Below are positions 1 through 13,800 of a stretch of 64,000 nt of DNA, in pieces. Within the stretch, counting starts at the first letter, position 1. Each line of letters opens with the position of its first letter. Location of the stretch: NCBI RefSeq assembly GCF_000002425.4, contig NC_037270.1:1347617-1411616 (forward strand), given 5' to 3'. Position numbers and translations under genes: made by a program. This stretch comes from Physcomitrium patens. Taxonomy: Eukaryota > Streptophyta > Bryopsida > Funariales > Funariaceae. The notes under the pieces were generated by a model. It was not told the origin of the DNA. It saw only the letters and a program-made list of their open reading frames with translations, and ran no database searches.

Positions 1-510
1 TTGAATGTACACACAAAAGCAAGCAATTATAATGAGCAGTTAAAAAAACCATAATGTTGTGTGATCATGCAAGAAAGGTTCCTCACATATAAATCAGGAA
101 CCGCAGCAAACAAACCTTAGCCTGTGTCATTAATCGACGACATTACTCCTCGTATTTCAAGATACAGAAACAAAGACATTTGACTTTCTTTTTATCTAGA
201 CTAAGGCAGATGAGCAAGAAAGTGGATTGATATGGCAACTTCTGGGTTTACGATAGAATAAGCAGTAGAAGTATACAACCCAGTTACATACGTCGAAGAA
301 TTTCTGCTGTTATTCAAAATCTGCCTAGTAACAGTATTGGGGATCTATTAAGAAGATACAAATTCAATGTTGCAAATTCAAACTCTAATGCACGTAGAAG
401 TACATATTGGATTAAAAACAATGAACAAGAATGCAAAGGAAACTTTCAACAGACGAACAAATACGTTTGGAAGTCGTTTACTACGAAGACACAATATGAA
501 AAGGTCGTAC
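1..510 (-). other. Probable VPS13 intron at left edge
   Basis: No reading frame here, on either strand, resembles the part of VPS13 expected next. The minus-strand exon to the right can end at a GT donor at 510-509. I therefore read this stretch as an intron running off the window, although several other introns of this gene are also 400-700 bp long. No RNA gene or repeat was recognised. Confidence 0.55.
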
Positions 511-3500
511 CCCCACCCAGGCGATGTGTTGGAGGATCCAGCTGCAGTCTCATCTTCAGTTTTGTTTTCCCTGTTTCTTCGAAAGTGATGAAGGTCATCC
601 CCTAAAGAGCTTGGTGCCTGATCATCGGCATGCCCAATCATATACTGCATTTCCGGATCGGTTCCTTCACGTTCATCTTTGAGACTAAGCCTTTCCAGAG
701 ATGCCATGAAAACTGATTCTTCAACGTTATTTCCTTTGTATGAAACCCATGCGCCAATTACCTACAAGTTCCACATGACATTTCAGCTGATGAACCAAAT
801 GGCCAAACATATAAACAACACAACGTTCGTCTTAATGCCCATATCAAATCACACATTGAAATAAAAACCATAGGCAAACGCTATTTTTTTTACTACGGTC
901 TCCTTTCACATCTAACCTGGACAGTTGCGAGAGATGCATCTCTAGCGCCGCCAATAAATAAACGGAGCTCAACCAGATCAATCCCCACACCAACTTTGAT
1001 AGTTGTGTACGGTTTCTCAATTGGCGAGCTCCTCCTTCCGTGACCTTCATTGTCCTCTGATTCTAAATCCTCAGTGACAACATCTGCCCCATTAGCATCT
1101 TCTCCTGCTAACTCTGGAGCTCCACCCTCCAAGGATTCATTTTCATACAGAGTAGGAGGTAAATCTGGTACTTCGGCCATATTCTGTGTTACACACTCAG
1201 TTATCACCTGGTACTCCTTGTCAGAGAGTGATGCTCGAAGCTCTTCAATCTGCGAATAAGAAGTGTTTAGATAAAAGAAAAGAAGTAACAACTTTCAGAT
1301 AAATTCTGTATTATTGATGAAATTGCCATACGGAAAAGATGACGACGAACAGAAAAAATGAGATATTTTCTAATAACTTCAGCACAGTTACACATTGTTA
1401 GTGTAGTTTTTTATGCTTAGAAAGCTGCACAAAGAAAGGTAGGAAGAGAGAGATGATCTGAAACAGATCACCTTGACTGTTCCTTCGATACTTGGCACCT
1501 CATGCCAAAGGTCACGTAAGGGTCGTCTTACTACCAAACCGATGCCTCTCGCTCGATCAAAAATCTCATTCCCAATAACATTTCCAACTCCAATGTTTAG
1601 GCTGACATCTTCAATCTGCAGAATCAAGCTCGAAACAAATTATCGTAGTGTATACACCCTACGTCATGGCGTTCATATCCAAGTTATCATCACATGATTC
1701 CAATTTAAACAACTGGTTAGCATGTCGCACATTGAAAGAAACCATTTTAACAAGTCACTGCGTCACATAAGAAAATTACATCAAGCTTGATTGTTTCCAA
1801 GTGAATTGCTCCGAGTTGCTCCTTCCCACCACCAGTCCATTCAGAGCTGCTACGAATGTTGATATGTAGAATATCAAGCTCCATGAAACTGATTACATGG
1901 CAAAAATTTGGAAAAGATTCATACGTGGTCGATTCACCGGAGGATAAGGAGGATTAACACAACAAAATAAAGAACTCAGCCCAGATGCACGGACATCATC
2001 TAAAATGGCAGAGAACAGATAGGACTCACTCAGTACTGTAAGTTCCTCGTGGCATTATGATGATAGGCTTCGAGAGAGAAATATCTAACTTCAGTGATGG
2101 TTGTCCCTCTATCTCTGACTGAGAAAAAAGTTTCTCGTAATCTGAGGCGCGATCTTTTAGCTTCATCACATAGCCCGAAGTTTGAGGAACAAGACCCATG
2201 AAATAAGCAATGATCTGCACAAAAGCTTTAACAATCATAACAATAAAGCAGATGTACAAAGTTTTTCATCTTTCAATTACAAGAGACCAAAAAGATTTAC
2301 AATGAACTTGACAATACGAGGCGCTAATACCCATCACATTGCGAGAACCTTGACATTTAAATGGCATTCCTTAGGAACAAGTAACTGAACACACCTCCTG
2401 AATGAAACGGTTGAGGAACACCAGTCTCACTTCTGAAAGTTTTCCAGTAACACTAAAATCATAACCCTCATAATCAAGGTCGTCTTCATTGAACGACACA
2501 AATTCCAACTGCATGTGCGAATATCAACATGAATTTGACGATTAATATTCAAGGTACAATAACCAGAACCATGGTCTCATCAAAAATGTTTCAAGCCTCT
2601 CTTGTGTGTGTAAAGAAATCAATACTCACAAAAAAATAAAAAGAATTCTCATATAATACAGGGAGGCATTTTTAAGTCAACAGAAAACAGACTTGGATAA
2701 GTCCAATTAAGTGTTTCACGCAAAATTCTTATTTATAATTACTTCTTAACACGGTGAATAGCTGTCATGAAGTTCACCTAGGTCTTGGCAGTAACTTAGA
2801 AAGTGAAGAGGACTTTTAGAATGAGGAATTATAGGAGAGCATTCTTACAATACACTGGCAGAGAAGGACAAAAACCTTCGCCAACAAACCTTTTACTTTT
2901 TCAACAGTTCAAGTGAGTTGAGTCATGCAAAAATAACAAGGAATTCGAAAAATGAGCTTCAGATAATGAAAGCTCAACCTCAATGAAAGATGAACCGCCT
3001 GGATCCCTCATATCACAAATGTACTGGTAAGGAATGTCTCTACCGTGATGGTCCGTCGCATTATCGTCAGTTACACGAAGATTACCCAGAACGGCATTCA
3101 CTCCCCATGATTCTGGATAAATCTAGTCAGATGCACAAATTCCTTCAGATCATCAATTAGAACAATTCCACATAAACATCCTTCACAATATTCAACTATC
3201 ACAAGAGCAAAGGAACGAAGTAATTGAAGGCGAGTTTTTCAATCAATCCGAGAGATATTCCTCCAACAATATTAGATCATTAGGTGAAAATAAAAGTACA
3301 GAAAAGCAGTAAAGACTTTCAACAATTATTTTGATGGAAAACGTTATGAAGAGCCATTATTACCTTCACGTCCGTGTGAAAATTGTCTTGGGAGAGAGTT
3401 GATAATTGTGAGCCATCTTCCTTGTTCAGGACAACTTCAGCATGCTCCATATCTAATACCAACAAAAGGACCATCCTATTTTTCCCTTTACCTAGCAGCC

Positions 3501-6500
3501 CTTTGACAACTGATTCTTCTTCTTTTGGAGGCAGCTTGACATTGCCCGTCTCATCTACATCTTCCACAAATTTTGGATCGATTGCGGTAACAATCACATC
3601 TGCATTTACAGGCATGGACTGGGACTCTTCCTGATAAATAACCTTGTTCCTATCGGCGTCTTGGTTAACCTCATTCTTATCTTTATTGTCGATATCTAAT
3701 GGACCAGGGGCACTTTTGATTTCCTTGTTTCGAGACCGTGGTGCATCTACTTTCCTATCTCCAACAGTGAAGGGCGACTCTTCGTTTTTCTTAGGCTGGA
3801 ACTCAGCAGTGAGGGCAGACACCAGATCTAAAGCAGCAATGATTGTTGGCCGATTGCAGTTAAATGACAGTGCTGAAAGTGATATTCGCACCTATTATGT
3901 CAAACATATTTTTATGAATGCTCACATAGAAAAACAACTACCATATGATTGTGAAAAAAGAACACCTCATAATATAGAGATGTAAGGAGATGCAATATCA
4001 CACAATGAACTCTGTAATGAGAAATATACGATTTACACGTTCAACTTATGCCTAAAAGCACACAATTAAAGTAGGTCTACAACAAAGCATTGAAAAATTG
4101 AATTCTAACCTCATTGTCAATAGAGGCATATGTACGGGACTCTGGTGAAGTCATGATAACTTGGGCCTTCACGAAGCTCTCTCGGTCCTCGATATCAGTT
4201 ACATCATGATCACTTTTGCTCCGGTCTGGTGAAGCAGACCCCGGCAAGAGGCCTACTTCTCTCTTGAAACTTGGAGGCTCATGATTGTCAGCTTCACCAT
4301 CAATTGCGTCATAGAACTTAACCGCAAGATCAGAACTACTGTCCCGTGTATGTAAACTAAATGTACTTGAGCTGCTTTCATAATCACTTTCGTCGTAAGC
4401 GTCAAAGAAATGCTCATCTCCTGAAGAATTGTAGCGACTAAGCATTGGCTTAGACATACCGGGATTCCTAGAGTTGTTACCAGATCTATTTATTAATACT
4501 TCGCTTCTTTTATCCTTCAATTTCTGATCTTCCAGATTTTCCAGGTGAGTGTGTTCGTGAGGTGATGTGGGCCTGCTGCTTTCATGATGTTGTTCTTTGC
4601 GTTTTTTCTTGATGTATGATCGCGCTAGATATCGGCAAGAATATGAAACATGACCATGGAACTTATCTTCTATTTCTAGGGATTGTAAGACAGCTCCAAC
4701 CAACATCTGGTTCTTGCTCACAACAAGTTGAACCTGCAGAACAAGTGCCTACTTAATAGATAGTGGTGCGATGCTCAGCATAAATACGTGTGCAACTTCA
4801 GATTGAGAAAACAATGCAGCAATGATGCGACTGCTCAAAGAGATGCATACTGCAGACAGATATCTAAACGTCTCTAAGTACACGACACACTTGCCATGAC
4901 AATAATACATCACAGTAAATTCGTCACAAATCAACACATCAACTACCATGTTGACACCTAGTACAAATACACGATTTATGCGCAAATGTCTGCTATGCAG
5001 ATCAAGCCGAGTAAAAATCAGTGAAAAAATCCAAAGCTTAGTGGCTGATTACCGGAAAACATTTTTAAGATCAGAATGTAAAATTCACATGTTACCTTAG
5101 TCCCAATGGCACGGAATTCCAAGAGGGGTTTCTCAGGTGCAAGCAACATCTTTTGTGACGTGAGCTCAATCTGCACAAGGCAAGTCATCATGACTTACGA
5201 ATCCATTTGCTCGAGTGTTTACATTTACATACACATGCAAATAATGGTCACATACTGTAATTGGATGTAGATAATCAGAATCAATAGTGTAAATTTACAA
5301 TGTTTCTTTCAAATAAACCAGCATCTCGGTATCAGATTCAAATTCATACCAGATAGACCAGTAAGTGAAATTATGAGCACGAAAATTCTAGCGCACGGAT
5401 ATGTGTCACAGTCAAGCATTTTGATATTCTAGCAAGGCAGCTTACATCACGACTGTTGCTCATGACAATTTTCAACTCATCAAGAACACCAGTGAAGAAG
5501 ATGGTTTCTTGCTCAGTTAGCTTTGTTTGGCCTGTATCTGGAGACACAGGAATATTTTCCTCCGTATCATCATTCTGAGCCCTTCCACCCAGACATCCTG
5601 CAACTGCTACAGGACTCTGAATTCCCGTTGTAACGCACGAGATAGTCAGAACTTCTATTTGCTCCCAAGATGCACAATCCACAAGAGCAGATGCCATCGA
5701 ACAAAATTCGAATTCTAAGTCAAAAAATGCGGATCTAAAAGCACATGAATAAGTTTTCAAGCAATACTAAAGCAATAGCACGAAGAACTTTCAAAGTCAA
5801 GAAAGAATTAAGATTTCAAGTAATTATAAAGTAAGGATTGCAATCCAGAATTTTCACTTACAGATGCCCGATATATTGCTCGTGAGAAACGCTCTTGCCA
5901 CTTATTTCTTGCATATTCGTCCACAAAACGCAGAAGAAGCGCTCCAGCAGATTCTGCCACCTGTACTTGGAATTAAAGCAAACCAGGAATTTATTATGGT
6001 ATATGTTGAAAGCAATTTACATCTAGTATACTGAAATGAGTTGTTACTGTGAAGATAAATCCATTTCAATTCCCAAAAAGTGAAAAGGAAATTACCTTGC
6101 TAACAATTTGCCCAGCATCACATATAGCGATGACGTTCTCCACACCTCCCAAAGATTCTTTTGGAAGGTTAAAGACCTTTTTACCTATCAAACTAATCAG
6201 ATAACAAAACGTTTAGTTCATATGGGACAAAAAGAAAATTGCACATCATAAAGCCCAAAACAAACGAAGTAGCTAGCCGTTGACTGCAGGTCCCTAAAAT
6301 ATAAAAGGATGAAGAAAAGATCGAAGATCATGCACAATCATGTCTAGGTAGTGAAAATTGGCATACGAATGAAACGTTTTATAGCTGCGTGATGATTCGG
6401 ATTCCAATAGATAAAAAAAAGGCCCCGCCAATGCACCATAACGGCTCTCCCATTTAGCTTCTCTGTGACCCACCCCCTGCACGAATAGCAGAAGAGTGAA

Positions 6501-9500
6501 TCAACATACACGACAGCCATCATGACAGAGAATGTGATACTCATGGACCTAGCAACATCTTCAAGCTTGCAGGATGGTAATTCTGCAAAATCTTGGAAAC
6601 GAAAGCGTACGGCATGTTATGCGCATATTAGATTAAGATAATAGCACTACAAAGTCGGTCCGTTTCTCTTTTAATGTCTACATAAAACAACAGGAAAAAA
6701 ACATAAGATGGAAACTTTGAACCAAGGTTCATTTTTATTCCAGGCAACACACTGTTCAACTGGAGAGGTCCTAGCACAAAGTTTCATCAAGAGCCTTCCC
6801 TTGGAAACTGATAGCCAGGTTTCCATTCAAGAGCTTAGTAGTCGATAATTCACTAAATCTTGACGTCGAACAAAATAATACAGTAACACTGACAATAACA
6901 CCAGGTAATGTTGCAAAAAATTCAAAATCTATTACAAGCAGGACAAATACTGTTGTTTTATAAGAAAGCCACATTTTCAGAAAGAAAGAAAGAAAGAAAG
7001 AAAAACTAAAAAACAACTCAAAACAAAACAAAACAAAGCACACTGGCTATCGTAATTTGCCGAAAGTGCTAACTAAACTTCGCAAATAAACCAATCGCAT
7101 CATGAAGTATTAACCCTAAACATGTGCTTCAATTAAAGTTAAATTTGTGAAGTAGCTCTTATGATAGAGTATCAACAATGGAGGGTTTGCAATGAGTAAG
7201 CACACCGTCCAGGAGAGAACTGACATCTGTCCATTAAAATCTGGAGAGTCCCATGGTCGAAAAGCAGAACGGGTATCCTCTTCATTAGATTCATCACCGA
7301 AAATCCCAAAAACTTGCATGATCCGATGGTATCGTGCAGGAGAGAATTGGAATCCGAGGGACTGCAACCTTACTGCCACTCTAGTCGTAGGGTAATTTGG
7401 GTGTGGCACACAAATCTGCGTCACAACAGTTAGAGGAATCAATGCATGTACTATGTTTGTATGTGTGGGTGTGCTGAATACCACTATACTTGAAAGCTAA
7501 AAATTGACATACCAAATCCTTCATTGAATGGAGAAAAAAATCAGGAGCTACGTTTTACAACAATAATCCAACACTTAATTTCTTCCCTTATTAACTCCGG
7601 CAACCCAAATCCTATGACAGCGGTGTCTTCACTTGAACATCACAACTACTGGGCTGTAAAATGAGATCTAAACTACAACTAAAAATAAAACACAATCGAT
7701 TGCAAACAGAGTCCATGTCCAGCAAATATTTATGGGAGTTACCTGTTCAAGCGCAACTGTTATTCCAGTTTTCTCCAGCATAGGCAAGAAGAATAAACCT
7801 CCATCATCATCTCGTTTCCCTTCAGAAGCGCCAGTGTCTTTATCTCCACGGTTCTTTAGACTTTCTACACTATCAGGCTGATAAAGCACATGATCATTTA
7901 CAACATGAAGTCTGCCAGTCTCAGGGTTCACATTATACTGCTTTCGCCAATCATAATCACCATCTACTAAAAAAGCTGAAATGTCCTTTAGGCGAATACG
8001 GAACCGCATGTATAATTGATGTTCTTCACTTAAGTCGTCAATAGGGCCATTCTCCTACAACACGTTGCATCGAGAAACAATTTAGGCATTCTCATTCGGC
8101 AAAACGGTAAGTACCCTGATATCATTGATTAGGTACAAAACACATGTACTATTGAGTACTTCCGAAAAACATGAAGACATTTGTTCTTTCTTCTCTTTCA
8201 AAATAGACATCAAATTCGAAAAGTTTGGCCGGCAATCGATTCAGGAATACCATGATTTCTTGCAGGACTACAAAAACATGCCATAGAAGTCTGTTTGTGG
8301 GAGAAAGGAAAGAAAAAATGAACAATCGTAAAGTAAATTAATTTTGTAACAAAACTGCTTTCCAAGTCAATGACACCTACCTCAAAGGCTAAGATATGAC
8401 AGAAAGTACGAAACTAGCAAAGCATCACACGATGTCCACAGCCTCACAGTTTAGAACCCAAGATCAAACAATGCACAGGTACTTACTGGTAAGGTATTAA
8501 TGTTCAAATAACCCAAGTCGAGGAACATTTTGCATTTGTGCTGGCCATCAGGATAAAAATCAGTGGGTATGGTGACTTTGGGAGCAGCAATATCTAGGTC
8601 CAACAGAAACCTAGATGAACACCGCAAGTCAAGCCACGCTCAATAACATATTAGAACACGCTTACGTTAGATGTTGTTAGCAGATATACTGCACTACACA
8701 CGGTGTTTTTCCCAAGAGAAAAGATTAGAAATGGGTTATAGCACACATACAAATGTACATCTGAACCCACCATTTTATCCCTAACCAAGGTACCATGTTA
8801 TACCTATAGCCAGTCTATATGTTTCAGTTAGCACTTTTTTGACTACCAAACAAGATTCAATCTTACATTACTTGCTCAGAAATAATTCTCTTACTTGGGC
8901 TTGTTTTTAAGAGCATCATGCAGTTGTTGCTGAGCATTTTTGGAAACCTCATTCACGGTTGACTGCACATCTCAATAACGCCTAAATTAACCATGGCCAC
9001 AAGATTCCAAAACCAAGATTCTGTCAAATTGAACATCGCACGAAAGCACCTATATAATGATGGGAAGAGAAGAAGCGACTTTCAGGTACAAATATCATCA
9101 TCTCTGAGATAAGCCAATTGTTTAACACTCTTAAGTGTGTGAAATACTACGAACCTGTAACGCTGCAGCTGTCTGAAGGGCAACATCTCGGCTTACAGCT
9201 TCTTTGCTCGAAAAGAACTGAGAAATCCTTTGTAAGCTTTGCAATCGTACCTGTAAATAATCAGCACATGATAATTAAATAAGTAGCCGGCACTAAAATC
9301 TAGACGCAAGAAACATTCCGGGTAATACTGGTTCAAATGTTACCAATACCACTCATTACCATCTAATCAGATAACTGCATTATCATTTCCAGACTGAAAA
9401 AACAGCAAATCTTCAAGTTTATGTGTATGCTTGTGAGTGAGAAAGGAGAGGTCACATACAGTCACATAGCAGGGAGCAGCCTTAGCCTCCAACGACCAAT

Positions 9501-10846
9501 CCAATTGCTTATCCCATGGACTTAGTATGAAAGTACCATACAATGAGTTCTCTTCATGTGCACTCTAGGATCCAGCCGCAGGACAAGTAAATCAAAGCAC
9601 TTGTTAGCAAATATAAAAGAGTTCCAATATCTTAAGTTCCTGTTACAACCACTTGTTATCTGAATTAATATAATTTATGGTATAGAAGACTATAACTGCT
9701 ATACCACAAGTAGTTAAATATTGCCCCTACATAGACTTCGCCTTCATATCAAATACATGAAAGCTGTTTATTGAACTGTGGTGTACTGGTACCTCTCCAA
9801 GAAGTCCTTCTGGAGCAGCTATCTTGTAGGAATTTAGTCCAACACTGAAGACCTTGGTTTCAGGATATAATTTAATACCACACCTCAGGCCTTCGGCTGT
9901 AAGCGCCAGAATGCTTTCTCCATTCGCTGATACCAATTTTGTACCGTTGTGTCGCATATAAACTTCCACAACAGCATGTAGCATGTTGGGTTGGTCTGCC
10001 GCAGGGGCTATAGGAGCTGGTGCGCCTTGTTCATACCCAATGTCATAATCAATCCTTCTCCAATCATTATCTGTAAACTCTTTGCTACCAGCATCATTGT
10101 CATCAACACCGCCCCTGCTTAAAGAAAAGCAGATCAGTAAGTAAGAGTGTCGTTGACCTAGATGATTAAGATCATTTCAAATCCTATAAATTAGATTTAG
10201 GATGAAATGAAAACTTTTTAAGTATACCTCTCAACCGTTTGGCAATTTTAGTGTAAATACTTGCTGTTCGACAGAATATGATAAACCATTGCTCAAACGA
10301 TCTTAAACCTTCGAGCAGAAGGTTCTGGTTTCCTGCGTGAAAAGCAAGTCCGAATCCATCCAGCACTCTACTACTAAGTGATGTGAGTAACAAATTACCA
10401 TGTAAATGACCACCAGCTCCGTTTAACTCTTTCTTCACCCTTTTTTCTCTCCTGATCCACAAATGCATGAGCCAACATTCTGTACACACCAGAGGTAAGT
10501 AAAATATTGGTTAAGAATCGGTGGGACAGAAATATCAAGTTGCTGACTATTAGTATTATTGCAAGCATTCTTAGGCAGCGAAAAATCAGCGCCTTAAACG
10601 TTTGTGAGCACAGTAATAGGTAAATTAAAACAATTTACATATTATCCAGTACATCCATGCAAGTAGTACAATTACCTCCATTGAATAATTATCTCAGAAT
10701 CAAGCTGGCGATCCAACTCCATAATGTCCTTGTTATCATTGATAGACGTAGCCTTTGGATTTGATTGAAGAGCCTCAACATATTTTGACAAATACTGTTT
10801 GCGTATTCTTGAGTAAAATAAGATCTGATGCCATGAAAGGTGACCA

Positions 10847-10880
<34 letters not shown>

Positions 10881-13800
10881 GAGTTAATTAGAGCTGATTA
10901 ACAATATGAACCTGTTGATCAAGGAAGTCATTGTGCTTGTGCGTTTGTTCCTGGTGAACAACACCCCTGCTTACTTGTTCTCAACCAACTAATATGTAAG
11001 AATAAAATTAAAGGGCAACAGCTGTTAAATCACTTCAGTCATTGTGTATGCCACGCAACGCTTAAAGAACACAGCCCAAGGTTTGAGACACAATCCCGGG
11101 ACGTTTGCAGATGCAATCAAGAGGACAATTCCTCGACAATGATACCACTCCAACTTCATTTTCAAACCTTTTCCAAATATGGTCATTCGTGAAATATTTA
11201 AGGCCATCACCCATAAGATTCTAAAACGTTACAAGTCAAAGCTTGCTCGTTCAATTACAACACGATATTCAGTGTCTGAATTAGGCGCACCTTGTTTTTT
11301 TCTGGTCTTCCAGTACAGCAGTATACGCATAATGCCACCACCCTTTCGTGTCTTCTTGAATACTTCTACTAGGACGGTAGTGAGCATATTGCACACGTTT
11401 ACTAAACGCCGAAATATTTTCAGCCAGCTTTATAACATCTCGATATTGTTCCTACATGATCGGACCACCATGAGAATAGTCTATTGTACAAAAGAGGCTT
11501 AATTTCTCACGCTAGAAACACCCGCAGACTTAAAAAGAAATTATTGGTAACGCCAAATGCAAAACAAACAAACAAACAAACAAGGTCGATAAGGAGAAAA
11601 TTTAGTTCTGCTGTAAAGAAACAAGAGCTTCAATTAATAATACAAAACACATAGAACCACGAACGATAAGGGGTATGCAGACTGTTTAAATAATTTCATT
11701 CCCTAATGAGCCATAACGTAAAAATCGAAAGTAGAGAATGAAGATAGAACATATACCTCAGTCAAGCTAATCGTGACATCATCCAATATAGCGATAGCTT
11801 TATGAGCGGGCTTATCTGGACTAGGTGTATCCTTCTGTCCAAGTTTGAAATACCTCGCTGTGCCACCAACAGGCTCGAGAACATACTGGTGATCTGCTAT
11901 CCAGGGAGGCTTCTCTCTCCCATAAGCAGATGGTTCTTCCGCAATGCCTGGTAGAAACACCTGCCAACAAAATTATAGTCATGTCAAATTAATTTCTAAA
12001 AGCCAGCAGGATAAACACTTGACCTTAAAAAGAGGGATCGAACATCCCTTCTCGTTTACTACGACAGATTAAAAGAACGACGCCACATAGATTTTACTCG
12101 CATACAATGTAGACTTGTTGTATATCAATGAGAAATAATCACAAGAAAAAAAGAATCAAGAAATCTAGCTTGCAACCCAATGAGGATAAAAACTCACCTC
12201 GGTACAACAACTAACTATGCGCCTAATTATGTGAAACATATAGTATTTACCAAATGTATACAAAACACCATCAAGCATACTGATGATGAATCGATAAGTG
12301 TGCTTATTGCAAGCGTATTTTAAAGTAAGCTTTGGTACCTTGCTCCAATCCTGCGGCACAATCTCATCCCAAGATTTTTCCATAGGCCAAGCTTTGGTGT
12401 CTGCATCGAAATAGAAGGACAATCGATTCAGCTCTCCAGACTGCATATTCACAATATGACCAGTTAGCGATACAATACAAAGCGAATAACTACTGTGTAT
12501 GAATAAAAATTCGGAATTTACACACGTGAAATAAGTCCATCAATGCAAGAATTGAAGGAGCTATACCAACGACGTCCACTGCAAAACGGCTCAGCACAAC
12601 ATGCATTTCAACAGTTCCACAGCGCAAAGGCTTTCGAGCAACAGAAATATCTCTCAGAATACAAAAGGTACTTGCCTTCTGCACACGGTCAAGTGCACCA
12701 CCAGTGACAAAAGTCTCTTTTCCATCTTCATCCACGGTGACAGCGGCTAGCTTGGCTAACGTTAGACCCACAGCAAAAGGATGCCCAGCGTTGCTGCGAC
12801 AGAAAGGAAAAGACAAAAGAAAAAAAAAAAGAAAAAAACGCCTTAATGAACAAACATATCTTTTTGTACAGCTTGCTGCGTGAGTACTGAGTGGACTATT
12901 GATCAGACTGATTACTCATCGATTTGACACATACTGAACAATAAATAGAAGGAAGCAAACACTTTCGAAATGCTGGACTAGTAGATTAGGTCTCTAGTCA
13001 GAAACAAATGAAGTATGTCTGAAATTTATACAAGTCTCCGTACCTCTCTTCGTCCTCATATCGAATGTGGATGTTAGTAATGGACAGCTTCAAGTTTCCA
13101 ATAACAGTGCCAATTAACGACCCTAGCCATGAGGAGTTGCTCTGCAATTCAAGAAACTTGCATTTCATTTCCGTCTCTATCATATCATAACCTGCACTTT
13201 GTGTCAGACTGAAACCTCAGGATACCAGCAACAGAACAACTCTTACAAAGTGGTGGACTAACATCAACTTGATTATCAGCATGCACAAGAACGCCAGAAA
13301 CCTGAATCTTATATACATATATATATATATATATATATCCACATAAAATTTCATATTAAAAATAATAATAATAATAATAATAATAAGTTAAAATTTAAAT
13401 AAATGAAATAGAACATCTTTTCATTGAAAAAATGTAGTAGATTTGTGTCGCAAATAATGCCAAGAATTTTAGGAAAATGCAAGTGAGAACTACGATTTAG
13501 CTAAAAATCAAATCATAAGCAATTGATAGATCATGTACCTCCTCTTCAGCTTTTCTCGTGGGCTCTGCCTTGCTCCTCAGAAGCTTTTCTTCCTCTTCCT
13601 GCAGACATCACAAGAAATCACCGTCCTCACGAATGCTACTCCAGCAATTAACCTCCCACGGCAAGGTAATCAATTTTGTGTAGAATGCAGGGTCAAGCTA
13701 AAATCGGTGAATCAAAGCTTCAGAATTTTTCATATGCATTTGATGAAGCTCGCATACTGCTATCTGAAGGTCTAATTTTCTTGGCTTCGATTTCTGAACA

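Noticed and set aside
13561..13775. Plus-strand open frame across VPS13 exon 4
   Set aside because: It is antisense to the VPS13 exon and its intron, with no independent support.
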